Below, in pieces: positions 53,156 to 63,966 of a DNA stretch of 64,000 nucleotides (positions are counted from its first letter, which is position 1; the number at the start of each line of letters is the position of its first letter). The notes under the pieces were generated by a model. That model searched no databases and was not told the origin of the DNA. It saw only the letters and a program-made list of their open reading frames with translations. The DNA is from Turicibacter bilis (GTDB taxonomy: Bacteria > Bacillota_I > Bacilli_A > MOL361 > Turicibacteraceae). The DNA lies in NCBI RefSeq assembly GCF_024499055.1, contig NZ_CP071249.1:2287001-2351000 (forward strand), read 5' to 3'. Both the position numbers and the translations under genes were made by a program.

Positions 53156-53806
53156 TTAAATGAATTTTATTTTTTCTTTATTATCATTGTAATCAATGAT
53201 GATATCGGTGCAAACTTTAGGTGAAAGATTCGCTTCACAGATTTGAGCTAATTGGATTAGGAAATATTCACCTGTATAGCAATATAGACATAACCCTTCA
53301 GGTTTTAAAACATAGGAGATTGGAAGGACCTCCATCACTTCATGATTTATCTTTAATTTAATGAAGACTTGATTGTCTAGAGCCTGATTGATTGTTTGAC
53401 AGAGTTCGGTTTCTAAATCAAAAGTAGGAGAAGGTAAGTCAATAATTAAATGTTTTTGAAGATGATTGATGATGTCCGAGCATTTATTAGGGTCCATGAG
53501 TCGAAATTTATCGATCAAAGAAGCTTCATGAATACTTTCACTGAGATGTTCTCCAATATACAAGGAGGTGATTAACGCACAGTAATCACTCTGTTTAAGA
53601 ACTTGTTTAGCAATAATATAGTTTTTATCTATTTCAACGCCACCATCTTTTCCACGATAAATAATAATAGGAATACCTAAAATAGATAATTTATCCAAAT
53701 CTCGTTGAATTGTTTTGGTCGATACATTGAACGTTTTAGCTAGCTCTTTGATTGTCACTTTTGAGCTGCATTTTAATAGATAAAATATTAAATCTAATAA
53801 TCTCAT
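53156..53806 (-). CDS. HTH_11/WYL-type transcriptional regulator (short)
   Basis: 216 aa. The N-terminal winged helix LDLIFYLLKCSSKVTIKELAKTFNVSTKTIQRDLDKLSILGIPIIIYRGKDGGVEID is that of YafY/DeoR-like regulators. The C-terminal part (about 130-216) resembles a reduced WYL ligand-binding domain. Full WYL regulators are near 300 residues, so this one is short. It lies 7 bp after the M20 hydrolase gene and probably controls it. Confidence 0.8.
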   Translation of the reverse strand: MRLLDLIFYLLKCSSKVTIKELAKTFNVSTKTIQRDLDKLSILGIPIIIYRGKDGGVEIDKNYIIAKQVLKQSDYCALITSLYIGEHLSESIHEASLIDKFRLMDPNKCSDIINHLQKHLIIDLPSPTFDLETELCQTINQALDNQVFIKLKINHEVMEVLPISYVLKPEGLCLYCYTGEYFLIQLAQICEANLSPKVCTDIIIDYNDNKEKIKFI

Positions 53807-53813
53807 GCTACTG

Positions 53814-54998
53814 TTATTTATTATTTTTTAACCACATAATAGCGCTATAGGCATGCATAGCGGCACCTGTTACAAGAATATCCTCATTAAATTGTACCTT
53901 TTCATTGTGCATTGGTTGACCAAATAAAGGATTTTCATTCTTTGTACCAGCGCCTAACATTAAATAAACACTTGGTACTTCATAAGAGTAAGAGGCAAAG
54001 TCTTCTGATCCCATACCACCTTGCTCGAATAAAATAACTGCTTGTTCGCCTACTAAATCTTTTACATATGAAGTTACTTCGTGCGCAAGTTTATTGTCAT
54101 TAGCTAGTGGTGGAGTTGATGATAACTCAATTAATTCGGCTTCTCCTCTAAACATTTTTGCTGTGGATACAACGATATCGTTGATGCGATTAAAAATAAA
54201 TTCTCCAACCTCTTTATCTAAGCTTCGGATAGTTCCTTCCATAATCACTTGTCCAGGAATGATATTAGGAGCATCTCCACCTACAAATTTACCGATAGTT
54301 ACAACGGCTGGCTGAGTAGTAGCAATTTCTCGGGCAATAATTTCTTGTAAAGAAATATAAATGTGTGCGGCAATATTGATTGGATCGACACCTGTTTCCG
54401 GCATTGCTCCATGACATCCCTGTCCGTTAACGACGATTCTAAAACGATTGCACCCTGCAATAGTCGTTCCTAATCCACATAAGACAAGGTTTGAAGGTGT
54501 TCCAGAATGGACATGCATCGCCATTGCTGCATCTACTTTAGGATTTTCAAGGACACCAGCTGCGATCATCTTTTTAGCACCAGTAAAACCTTCTTCATCA
54601 GGTTGGAAAACAAGTTTAATCGTTCCTTCAATTTGACTTTGATTTTGTTTTAATAACTTAGCAGCACCAAGTAACATGGCTGTGTGCATATCATGTCCAC
54701 AAGAATGCATGCATCCATTCGTTGATTTAAAATCACAACTTGTTTCTTCTTTCATCGGTAAAGCATCCATATCTGCTCTTAATAAGAATGTTTTTCCTGG
54801 TTTTTCACCTGAAATTGTCGCAACAATTCCACTCTCACAAATTTCTGTTGGTTCATATCCAAACTCTTTTAATTTATCCATAACAAATGCTTTTGTTTTT
54901 GGAAGAACAGCTCCGACTTCAGGGTTTTCGTGAATGATTCGTCTGTAATTAATTAATTCATCTTTGATTAATAAGGCTTGTTCAATAAATGGATTCAT
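53814..54998 (-). CDS. M20D amidohydrolase
   Basis: 394 aa. HENPEVGA near residue 20, RADMDALPMKEETSC, MHSCGHDMHTAMLLGAAKLL, QPDEEGFTGAKKMI and a dimerisation domain with FVGGDAPNIIPGQV. It belongs to the aminoacylase/carboxypeptidase Ss1/HipO group that hydrolyses N-acyl or N-carbamoyl amino acids. It is not part of the dap operon, so its substrate is open. GAGGGATAATT site. Confidence 0.9.
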   Translation of the reverse strand: MNPFIEQALLIKDELINYRRIIHENPEVGAVLPKTKAFVMDKLKEFGYEPTEICESGIVATISGEKPGKTFLLRADMDALPMKEETSCDFKSTNGCMHSCGHDMHTAMLLGAAKLLKQNQSQIEGTIKLVFQPDEEGFTGAKKMIAAGVLENPKVDAAMAMHVHSGTPSNLVLCGLGTTIAGCNRFRIVVNGQGCHGAMPETGVDPINIAAHIYISLQEIIAREIATTQPAVVTIGKFVGGDAPNIIPGQVIMEGTIRSLDKEVGEFIFNRINDIVVSTAKMFRGEAELIELSSTPPLANDNKLAHEVTSYVKDLVGEQAVILFEQGGMGSEDFASYSYEVPSVYLMLGAGTKNENPLFGQPMHNEKVQFNEDILVTGAAMHAYSAIMWLKNNK

Positions 54999-55172
54999 AA
55001 TTATCCCTCTTTACTTTCTAAATTTTATTTAATTAATGTCTATCATAACAAATAAATAGGACATATATAGTCTACATTAAAATTATTTTTTATACATAAT
55101 AAAAAATTTTTTTCTTTGTTTTTTTAGAATATAAGCCCAGATAAGTTTTTTTACATCGTAAAAATTTTAAAT

Positions 55173-55220
55173 GCCTTAGTAGCGTGGGATTAGATTTCTT
55201 TGAGAGATTTGCAGGTAACC
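55173..55220 (+). repeat. Structured repeat module R4 (degenerate)
   Basis: GCCTTAGTAGCGTGGGATTA, hairpin region GATTTCTTTGAGAGATTT, then GCAGGTAACC; same order of parts as R1 with mismatches. Confidence 0.55.
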
Positions 55221-55222
55221 TA

Positions 55223-55271
55223 TTCCCTAGCAGTTGAGAATAAATATTCTTCAAAAATGCTAGTAAATCCC
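55223..55271 (+). repeat. Structured repeat module R5 (degenerate)
   Basis: TTCCCTAGCAGTTGAGAA, a weak AATATT-centred hairpin, then TGCTAGTAAATCCC; the CTAGCA/TGCTAG outer stem is perfect although the inner part has decayed. Confidence 0.5.
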
Positions 55272-55368
55272 TGGACTATAGGATGTCTCGATAGCTAAAA
55301 GAAATCAGTATTTTTTTTATTTGCTACCTTAGATGTAGAATACTTAACTGTTTATAGATAGTGGAGTT

Positions 55369-55398
55369 AAAGAGCAATGATCGACTCATTGCTTCTTT
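55369..55398 (+). terminator. Terminator-like hairpin before the GH1 gene
   Basis: AAAGAGCAATGA and TCATTGCTTCTTT pair around TCGAC. Together with composite element 2 it may be a leader with a terminator. Confidence 0.65.
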
Positions 55399-55449
55399 AC
55401 CATTTTGAAACAGAAAATTATTAAAAAAATTAGATTAGGAGGTCCTGCT

Positions 55450-56881
<1,432 letters not shown>

Positions 56882-56972
56882 TTTATTAACCTAATTAACC
56901 ATAAACCATGAAAAATAAAAATCATTCATTATAATTTTAGCTTGAAATAATAAAATTACCTAGAATAAGGGA

Positions 56973-57011
56973 AAAGGGCTACCTCTTTTAAAAATGAGGT
57001 AGCCCTTTTTA
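56973..57011. terminator. Bidirectional terminator
   Basis: AAAAGGGCTACCTC and GAGGTAGCCCTTTT are perfect complements, between the convergent GH1 and PBP genes. Confidence 0.92.
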
Positions 57012-57026
57012 TGTATCAAAAACCAT

Positions 57027-59006
57027 TTATTTTAAATAATCGACAAGGACTTCTTTAACCATTGAGACAACGCCGAGTGTTCCAAGTCCTTCTTGGACAT
57101 CTTCTACAACCATAGCAATGGATACGTTAGATGAATCTAAATCTGTTGCAATAAACCATCCATTTTCGCTTCCTGTTTCACCTTGAGATGATTTGATCTC
57201 AGCTGTTCCTGTTTTTCCAGCTAATTTAATTCCATCAATTTTAGCTAAATGTCCAGTTCCATCACTATCTTCAACAACTGCACTAAAGGCATCTTGTAGG
57301 ATAGAAAGATTTTGTGTTGAAATGACTGACTCTTTAAGAACACTTGCCTGGTAACTATCGGTTAAAATAAGAGTTGGGTTCATGATATTTCCGTTATTTG
57401 ATAAAGCACTGTAAGCAAGCGCCATATTTAACGTCGAGACCATGATTTCTCCTTGTCCATAGCCCGTATCTGCAAGTAAAATATCACGATTAAGCGTTCC
57501 ATTATTAGAAATTTGACTCTGTTTGATTGGATAGCCAATCGTTAAGTCTGTTCCAATTGTAAATTGCTCAGCTCCTTTAATCAGTGTATCGCTTCCCATT
57601 TCAAGAGCATTCATCGCGAAATAAATATTGTCTGAGTATTTAACAGCTTCTTTTAAAGCAACGTTTGTCTGAGCATTAATTCGTCTAATATGATAATTTC
57701 CCCAGGAGCTATCTTTTTGCCACTCCATCCCATTGATTGTTTTCACTTCGTTTGGATTGAGTGTTCCATTTTCAAGTCCTGTTGCTGCTGTGATTAGTTT
57801 AAATGTCGAACCTGGTGAATATAAGCTTGCGAAACGATTTTTTTCATCGGCAAACTCGATATCTTCACGATGTTGTTGTTCACTCTTTGTCATATAAGTT
57901 GTAAACCAATTGGAATTATAAGACGGTGAGCTAACTAAGGCTAAAATATCACCGGTTGTTGGATCTACTGCTGTTGCTGAACCTTTTTCACCATTCATTT
58001 TCTCATACACAATTGTTTGTAAATGAGAATCGATTGAAAGTGTGATATCTTCACCATGTTGTGCTTCTTTTAAGGCAAGGGTTTCAATCTTGGTGCCATC
58101 TCGTTCAATATAAATTTCAACCCCGTTAATTCCTCTTAGTGTTTTTTCATATACTTGTTCAAGTCCGGCTTTTCCAACCATTGAGGTCATCGTATAGATA
58201 CCCTCTTCATCAGCTGTTAGTTCTTCTTCGCTAATCGGTCGAATATATCCTAATAGTCGTCCGAATGCTTCATCATTTTTATAGACTCGACCTTGCTTGC
58301 TCTGCGTTAAGATTCCTTCTGTACGACGATTTTCTAATGATTGTAATTTAGGGGAATCTGGAAGTAAATCCACAATAGGGACAAAATAGTCTGGATTTGA
58401 ATTCGCAGCTAATTTTTTTGTAATGGTCTCTTCGCTAATATCTAATACATTAGCCAACTCTTTAATTTTATTATCTCTGTTCTCCTCATCAAAAATAGCA
58501 GGATGGATTCCAATTGTAATCAGTGTGCCATCTGATGCGAGTGCTTCTCCATTTCGATCAAGGATGCTTCCGCGATTTGCAGTTTGAGTGCTGACTCTGA
58601 CCTTATCACCACTTTCCATCATCGGGAAAATTAAGCTCTCTGACCAAATGACTTTTAACTCTTTATCCTCTTTTATAAAAGGAAGTTCAAAATCAGAACG
58701 ATTGACTTCTCCTGCAACAGTATCCATTGTTAATGAGAAAGGAATCACCTTATTTTCAGTATCAATTTCTCCCATTTCAAGGTCAATGTTGCAGGCCTTA
58801 ATTCCTGAATAAATATTTGTATATCTAGTTATAAAATCTTCTTTTGTTATTGCTTGTTGTGACTCACTGCTTAATAAAAGATATAAACCTTCATAATCTT
58901 CATTTACCAATTTTTCTTCAAAGCTTTCAAATAACAATTTTTCAGCATCTGATGAACAACCGGTTAAGAGTAAGGCACAAAATGCTATAATTCCTAGAAC
59001 TCTCAT
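57027..59006 (-). CDS. MecA-type class B penicillin-binding protein
   Basis: 659 aa. Lipobox LLTGC (C17) in place of a long anchor, an NTF2-like MecA_N domain (about 20-130), a PBP-dimer domain beginning RGSILDRNG (145-153), and the transpeptidase with S400-TFK, S458-DN and K598-TGT. This is the layout of low-affinity class B3 enzymes (S. aureus PBP2a, enterococcal PBP5). It cross-links peptidoglycan; low beta-lactam affinity is inferred from class only. No blaR/mecI-type regulator is adjacent. Confidence 0.92.
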   Translation of the reverse strand: MRVLGIIAFCALLLTGCSSDAEKLLFESFEEKLVNEDYEGLYLLLSSESQQAITKEDFITRYTNIYSGIKACNIDLEMGEIDTENKVIPFSLTMDTVAGEVNRSDFELPFIKEDKELKVIWSESLIFPMMESGDKVRVSTQTANRGSILDRNGEALASDGTLITIGIHPAIFDEENRDNKIKELANVLDISEETITKKLAANSNPDYFVPIVDLLPDSPKLQSLENRRTEGILTQSKQGRVYKNDEAFGRLLGYIRPISEEELTADEEGIYTMTSMVGKAGLEQVYEKTLRGINGVEIYIERDGTKIETLALKEAQHGEDITLSIDSHLQTIVYEKMNGEKGSATAVDPTTGDILALVSSPSYNSNWFTTYMTKSEQQHREDIEFADEKNRFASLYSPGSTFKLITAATGLENGTLNPNEVKTINGMEWQKDSSWGNYHIRRINAQTNVALKEAVKYSDNIYFAMNALEMGSDTLIKGAEQFTIGTDLTIGYPIKQSQISNNGTLNRDILLADTGYGQGEIMVSTLNMALAYSALSNNGNIMNPTLILTDSYQASVLKESVISTQNLSILQDAFSAVVEDSDGTGHLAKIDGIKLAGKTGTAEIKSSQGETGSENGWFIATDLDSSNVSIAMVVEDVQEGLGTLGVVSMVKEVLVDYLK

Positions 59007-59233
59007 TATAATCCTCCTTTTGTTAATTTTCTTTATTATGTAAAGTTATACCATTTTTAGAAAAGGAATTAAACGATATTTACTTAATCATCTTCCTAAT
59101 CTTATATAAAGGTATTTATAATACATACATTTTATTCCTATTCAGAACGATATGATTTTTTAGAGGAATAGTCCTATTTATGACTCGAGTGGTTCATACT
59201 AAACTAAACAATTTTTAAAGGGAATTTTAGTAG

Positions 59234-59430
59234 ATATAAGTCCAGATAAGTTTTTCACAATTGAAAATTAAAGCTCTGCCGGTGGAGGATAAATTTCCGT
59301 TGGAAATGGTAGGTGACCCTTGGACTATAGTTGTCATTAGTACTAAAGAGGCTTAGATACTGGGGGCATTCAAATATTATAAAATACTTTTTTATTCCTA
59401 TAGAGATGGAGAATCTTATCAGGATAGTTG
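59234..59430 (+). repeat. Composite structured element, copy 3 (one module)
   Basis: It begins ATATAAGTCCAGATAAG plus T-run, has one module (59273-59319), then TTGGACTATAGTTG and a 3' part with CCTATAGAGATGGAGAATC similar to copies 1 and 2. It lies upstream of the broken ABC gene. The remaining intergenic bases 59007-59233 and 59431-59634 show no gene. Confidence 0.55.
59273..59319 (+). repeat. Structured repeat module R6
   Basis: GCTCTGCCGGTGGAGGATAA, hairpin ATTTCC-gtt-GGAAAT, then GGTAGGTGACCC. Outer pairing CTGCC/GGTAG replaces the CCTAG/CTAGG of R1. Confidence 0.7.
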
Positions 59431-59634
59431 TCTAATACATGATTCATCCCAGAAAAAAAATTAAGCAAAATGACTGACTCACATTTCATTTATTGTATGT
59501 TTATAGAGTAATGTAGTTACATCATTATAAATCGATTTAAACGTAACAATATGTCATATAATAGAAAGTTTTGTCGAGTTTACCTGTAGTTTATTTTCAT
59601 ATGTTAGAATCTCTTCATAACGAATAGGAGGAAA

Positions 59635-60247
59635 ATGTTACAGTTAAAAAGTATCTTTAAAAATTATGTGATAGGTGATATTGAACAACATGTTTTAAAA
59701 GGAGTGAATATTAATTTCCGTGAAAATGAGTTTGTCTCGATTTTAGGACCTAGTGGTTCAGGAAAGACAACACTTCTTAATATTATTGGAGGATTAGATC
59801 ACTATTCCACATCAAACGGTGTTGGCGAATGTTGAACTTGCGTTAACGTTAGCGGGTGTTTCTAAAAAGGAAAGAAAAAATCGTGCGATTTCCGTATTAA
59901 AAAAAGTAGGACTTGAAGATCATTTATATAAGAAACCTAATCAAATGTCAGGTTGACAGATGCAAAGGGTAGCTATTGCACGTGCCTTAATTAATAATCC
60001 CGATATTTTACTTGCAGATGAACCAACAGGAGCACTTGATACTGAGACAAGTATACAGGTGATAAATTTATTAAAAGAAATTGCAAAAGAAAAGTTAGTG
60101 ATTATGGTTACTCATAATCCAGAGGTGGCTGAGCAATATTCAACACGAATCATCAAGTTATTAGATGGAAAAATTCAAGATGATACACGTCCACTTGTCG
60201 TAGCTGAAGAATCTTTAACAAAAATAGAACAAGGAAAAACAAAATAA
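59635..60247 (+). pseudogene. ABC transporter ATPase, deleted and interrupted
   Basis: The N-terminal part has an intact Walker A (GPSGSGKTT) up to IIGGLDHY. An internal deletion of roughly 50 codons then joins it out of frame to HQTVLANVELALTLAG. A TGA replaces the second Gly codon of the signature (MSG-stop-QMQR), followed by an intact Walker B ([12 protein letters not shown]) and H-loop. This is a dead MacB-type ATPase. Its partner permease is also truncated. Confidence 0.88.
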
Positions 60248-60253
60248 GTTTCG

Positions 60254-60456
60254 ATGTCATTCTTAACAGCATTATCTTTAAGTTTTAATAATCTTAGAAC
60301 AAAAAAAGGACGTACGATTTTAACTGTATTTGCGAGTAGTATTGGAATTGCATTAATCTTATCTTTATCAAGTGGGATGCAAGAATATATTTCTAGTGTT
60401 GAGGAGGATACTTTAGCATCTTATCCTATTACCATTTCTCAACAAGGGATTGATCT
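60254..60456 (+). pseudogene. FtsX-type permease truncated by an IS3 element
   Basis: Only the first TM region survives (MSFLTALSLSFNNLRTKKGRTILTVFASSIGIALILSLSSG); the frame enters the insertion sequence at 60457 and stops. The rest of the permease is not found beyond the element. Confidence 0.85.
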
Positions 60457-60536
60457 TGGATAGGTTACAATTAATTAGACAGTTTTTTTAAGGTCATGTA
60501 GAATTATAAATAATATCAATCTAAAGGAGCTTTAAC

Positions 60537-60884
60537 ATGACCCAAACTAAAACTCGTAGAACTCGCCGTACATATACGGATGAATTTAAAAACCAATTAG
60601 TCCAACTTTATTTAAATGGTAAACGTAAATGTAATATTGTTCGTGAATACGATCTCTCATCGTCTTTACTCGATAAATGGATTAAACAGTCAACTTCTAC
60701 CGGTTCTTTTAAGGAGAAAGATAACCGCTCAGAAGAAGAACAGGAGCTAATCCAACTTCGTAAAAAAGTTAAGCAATTAGAAATGGGTCACCTAGCATGC
60801 GAAGCATAAATCCTCCACTGCTAGGGAATGGAAAATGATATTTTATACCCGCAAGGGGTACGCCGAAGCAAGCTGCGCTGATCT
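60537..60884 (+). pseudogene. IS3 orfA (HTH) interrupted near its 3' end
   Basis: HTH_Tnp_1 protein: TRRTYTDEFKNQLVQLYLNGKRKCNIVREYDLSSSLLDKWIKQ and a coiled coil EEEQELIQLRKKVKQLEM. It is then broken by repeat R7 (60787-60826) inside MEN-DILKQAALILG. Removing R7 with its duplication, and the 20-bp insert at 60846-60865, restores the usual orfA ending. Confidence 0.85.
60785..60826 (-). repeat. Structured repeat module R7 (in IS3 orfA)
   Basis: GGGTCACCTAGC, ATGC-GAA-GCAT, AAATCCTCCACT, GCTAGGG. It is bounded by AATGG at 60782-60786 and 60827-60831, an apparent 5-bp target duplication, so it arrived as a unit. Confidence 0.85.
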
Positions 60885-61059
60885 TAGGACGAAGATAAAT
60901 GTGATTAAAAACAATACCCACAAATATTCAGTTTCAGCGATGTGCCAAGTCCTTAACGTGTCTCGTAGCACTTATTATTACGAATCTAAACCGAAGAAAA
61001 ATGAGTCTCAACTTGTTACTGATATCGTTGAGGTTTTTCGTCAAGCCGTAATAACTATA

Positions 61060-61103
61060 GGGTCCCCGTCCTTTCCGAAGGAAAGGTATCCTCCTTTGAT
61101 GGG
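61060..61103 (-). repeat. Structured repeat module R8 (in IS3 orfB)
   Basis: GGGTCCCCGTC, CTTTCC-GAA-GGAAAG, GTATCCTCCTTT, GATGGG. It splits the codons for the NNYGTRKI segment. Confidence 0.8.
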
Positions 61104-61502
61104 CAGTTGACTCGAAAAATTAAACACGAATTAAATAAAATGGGGCAACAAGTTTCACGTCGTCGCATTGGTCGTATCATGAAACAAGAAGGTCTAGTAT
61201 CAAGTTATACGGTCGCTCAATTTAAGCCACATGTTGTTAAATGTAACGATGATAAAATTGAAAATATCGTGGATCGTAACTTTAATGAACAGCCATATTT
61301 AAACGTTGTTGTCAGTGATTTAACGTACGTACGAGTTGGTCATCGATGGCATTATATCTGTGTCCTTGTAGACCTGTTTAATCGTGAAATTATCGGTTAT
61401 AGCTCTGGGCCTAATAAGGATGCAGCATTAGTTAAGAAGGCATTTAGCACGGTCCAAACTAACCTAAGTCAAATCAAAATATTCCACACGGATCGTGGGA
61501 AT

Positions 61503-61548
61503 GGGTCACCTGCCATTTAAGAAGTAAATGTATCCTCCTCTGGTAGGG
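61503..61548 (-). repeat. Structured repeat module R9 (in IS3 orfB)
   Basis: GGGTCACCTGCC, ATTTA-AGAAG-TAAAT, GTATCCTCCTCT, GGTAGGG. Inserted in the HTDRGNEF motif, with GGGAATG on both sides. Confidence 0.8.
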
Positions 61549-61739
61549 AATGAATTTAAGAATCAAGTGATTGATGAGATCTTAGAGGCATTCAACATTG
61601 AACGATCTTTAAGTATGAAAGGATGTCCCTATGATAATGCAGTAGCTGAAGCGACTTATAAAGTCATTAAAACTGAATTTGTAAAGAATCAAAGGTTTGA
61701 AACACACGAACAATTAGGGAATTAGCTGATTATGTTAAC

Positions 61740-61781
61740 GGGTCCCCTAGCAGTGCGAAGCACCGTCCTCAATTGCTAGGG
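61740..61781 (-). repeat. Structured repeat module R10 (in IS3 orfB)
   Basis: GGGTCCCCTAGCA, GTGC-GAA-GCAC, CGTCCTCAAT, TGCTAGGG. Inserted in the DYVNWYNNH segment. Confidence 0.8.
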
Positions 61782-61889
61782 AATGGGTATAACAACCATC
61801 GAATTCACTCTTCACTAGGGTATTTATCCCCAGTTGAGTATCGTCAAAATACCCTTAAAAAAGTTGTTTAGTTTAGTGTTGACAATCCA

Positions 61890-62217
61890 TGATTTAATTG
61901 TTGAGCGAATCGGCTATTTTTGAATAATTTTTATACGTGTATGTTTAAATGTACTCAGACGGTTATAACTCATAAATAGATTTCCTTGTTAAGAATTTAG
62001 TGTGGTAACTTTATTCTATAGCAAAGCTTCTATTTATGATTTTTTTTATGTTTCGAACTTAATAATACAATCTGTCCATTAAAAATACATTTTTTTTACT
62101 ATTATTGTTAAACCTATATGTAATTGAAATAATTTATTCATGTAATAAATGTTTCAATAGATATCATATTTACTTCATGAAAAGTATGTCAGTTTAAATT
62201 AAGGAGGAAATTAAGTT
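61890..62217. other. Intergenic region before the MFS gene
   Basis: About 330 bp, A+T-rich, without a gene or an obvious structured RNA. AAGGAGG lies at its end as the ribosome binding site of the MFS gene. Confidence 0.4.
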
Positions 62218-63528
62218 ATGAGTACACCTAATAACAACAAACAAAATAAATTTTTTTATGGGTGGGTAATTGTTGCAGCGTGTTTACTTATTCAAGCCAT
62301 ACCGTTTGGAGTAGCAGCGAATTTACCACCTACCTTTACAAACTATGTTGTAAATGGAGAAGGTTTTAGTTATGCGTCATTTACACTTATATTCACTATA
62401 GGTACTATTGTGTCTGCTGTTTGTTCTCCCTTTATTGGGAAAATATTTACTAAGGTAAATGTTAAATTATTATTTATCATTGGTGCAATATTGGTCGGTG
62501 GTGGATTCATGTTGTATTCACTAGCAGGGAATAAGTTATTTGCTTATTATATAATTGCTGCCCTTGTTCAAGTAGGGAATGCAATTGTTTCAGCAATAGG
62601 AGTGCCGACACTTATAAATGCTTGGTTTAAGTTTAATAAAGGGATAGCTCTAGGTATTGCCTTCTGTGGAGGAGGAATAGGGAATATAATTCTTCAAACG
62701 TTAGCTGGTAAATGGTTAACAGATCCTAATATCGGATATAAAGGAGCCTATTTTAGATTTGGTCTAATTGCATTAATTGGAACATTATTAATCGCAATAT
62801 TCCTTGTAAGATTACCAAAATCAGCGGATGAGTTAGCAGCAAATAAGCCTAAGAAAAAGTTAGAAGGACAAGAAGATGTAGCTCATCACGTAAGTTGGGG
62901 ATATACAATGGGTGAAACAACTAAAATGCCTCAATTTTGGCTAATAGCGGCGTCATTTATATTCATCGGATTCTACGTTAGTGGATTTGCGCTACAGTTT
63001 ATACCATATTTCCAAAGCTTAGAACAACAAAAAATATTATTAATTTCATCAGCAACATTAGCATCAATGTTTGGATTGTTTTCAATCTTTGGTAACGTAT
63101 TTGGTGGAGTTCTTTTCGATAAACTAGGATTATCAAAATCATTTATTCTAGCTGGAATTTTAGTTGTTTTAGCAGGTTTATGTTTATTATTTGTCGGTAA
63201 GATAAATGTACTTGGATATGTATTCACTGTTGCTTTTGGTATCTCAATGTTCTCTTATGTCATGGGGCCATCTTATATGACAGGGGCCCTATTTGGCGAT
63301 AGAGACTATGGAGCAATTCTTGGTTTTATCCAATTATTCTTTGCTGCAGGATTTGCTATCGGGACGCCAATATTCAGTCTTATTTTAGAAAAAGCAGGAT
63401 GGGCAATGGCGTGGACATCTTCGGTAATATTTGCTGTCATTGCTTACGCAGGTTTATTAACTGCTTCTTTATCTATCCTTAAAATGAATAAAGAAAACAA
63501 TGTTCAAGAAACTAAAAGGATTTCTTAA
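62218..63528 (+). CDS. MFS transporter of the oxalate:formate antiporter-like family
   Basis: 436 aa, 12 hydrophobic segments with a central cytoplasmic loop (about 205-240, RLPKSADELAANKPKKKLEGQ). The opening FYGWVIVAACLLIQAIPFGVAANLPPTF and AIGVPTLINAWFKFNKGIALGIAFCGGGIGNIILQ are those of OFA/OxlT-type monocarboxylate carriers. Substrate is probably a small organic acid; no oxalate genes are nearby. Strong AAGGAGG site. Confidence 0.88.
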   Translation: MSTPNNNKQNKFFYGWVIVAACLLIQAIPFGVAANLPPTFTNYVVNGEGFSYASFTLIFTIGTIVSAVCSPFIGKIFTKVNVKLLFIIGAILVGGGFMLYSLAGNKLFAYYIIAALVQVGNAIVSAIGVPTLINAWFKFNKGIALGIAFCGGGIGNIILQTLAGKWLTDPNIGYKGAYFRFGLIALIGTLLIAIFLVRLPKSADELAANKPKKKLEGQEDVAHHVSWGYTMGETTKMPQFWLIAASFIFIGFYVSGFALQFIPYFQSLEQQKILLISSATLASMFGLFSIFGNVFGGVLFDKLGLSKSFILAGILVVLAGLCLLFVGKINVLGYVFTVAFGISMFSYVMGPSYMTGALFGDRDYGAILGFIQLFFAAGFAIGTPIFSLILEKAGWAMAWTSSVIFAVIAYAGLLTASLSILKMNKENNVQETKRIS

Positions 63529-63534
63529 TAATAT

Positions 63535-63573
63535 AAAAAATGGGCTGTTATGAATCAATAACCCATTTTTTTA
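63535..63573 (+). terminator. Terminator of the MFS gene
   Basis: ATGGG and GTTAT pair with ATAAC and CCCAT, followed by a T-run. Confidence 0.8.
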
Positions 63574-63689
63574 AGTAATTAATCTATTGTGCTATCTGGA
63601 ATAATATTCTAAATAAAGTGAATATTCATTTATTGAATTGAAATATGTAAAATAAGGATTAGATCGTGAGCAATTTATCATTGCTTGTT

Positions 63690-63965
63690 TGAATACTAAA
63701 AATGAACTGAATAATATCATAGTGGTATCAGTAGGAATACTCAATAAAGCTATCGTACATCCAAGAGAAATCTTTAAAACAGCAATCCTATCAAATGCTT
63801 GCAGTATTATGCCTTTTCATAATCATTCAAGCAGTGATGTTACACCATCTGAACAAGGTAGTCAGTCTATATGAAGCTGGTCAGTCATTAGATATCAAAG
63901 TATTAGATTACCTTATTATTGGGGATGGTTGCCTCGTTTCACTAAAAGAAAAAGGATATTTATAA
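63690..63965 (+). pseudogene. RadC/JAB-domain remnant
   Basis: The C-terminal part of a RadC-type protein is recognisable: SVGILNKAIVHPREIFKTAILSNACS, FHNHSSSDVTPSEQ (degraded HxH...D metal motif), then after a frame change LDYLIIGDGCLVSLKEKGYL to TAA at 63963-63965. The N-terminal half is missing. Confidence 0.8.
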
Positions 63966-63966
63966 G

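Larger units (their letters stand above)
55129..55365 (+). repeat. Composite structured element, copy 2 (two degenerate modules)
   Basis: It begins ATATAAGCCCAGATAAG plus T-run, then modules at 55173-55220 and 55223-55271, then CTGGACTATAGGAT and the shared 3' segment GCTACCTTAGATGTAGAATA. It lies upstream of the GH1 gene and is followed by a terminator at 55369-55398. Confidence 0.6.
60895..61871 (+). pseudogene. IS3 orfB (DDE transposase) in several pieces
   Basis: Ordered fragments: KINVIKNNTHKYSVSAMCQVLNVSRSTYYYE, then after R8 TRKIKHELNKMGQQVSRRRIGRIMKQEG and the rve core. The core carries Asp in VVSDLTYV, Asp in FHTDRGNEF (split by R9) and Glu in DNAVAEATYK. The C-terminus, split by R10, is NNHRIHSSLGYLSPVEYR to a TAG at 61869-61871. 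Not functional as it stands. Confidence 0.85.
60457..61889 (+). mobile_element. IS3-family (IS150-like) element riddled with short repeat insertions
   Basis: The ends are imperfect inverted repeats: TGGATAGG...TTTTTTTAAGG at 60457 and, complemented, TGGATTGT...CTTTTTTAAGG ending at 61889. The remnants of orfA and orfB lie inside. Four structured repeat modules and a 20-bp palindromic insert (60846-60865) are embedded in the transposase genes, and at least two single-base deletions are seen. No matching target duplication is evident. Confidence 0.82.

Noticed and set aside
54094-54933. Plus-strand frames opposite the M20 hydrolase
   Set aside because: Shadows of the well-supported minus-strand gene without start signals.
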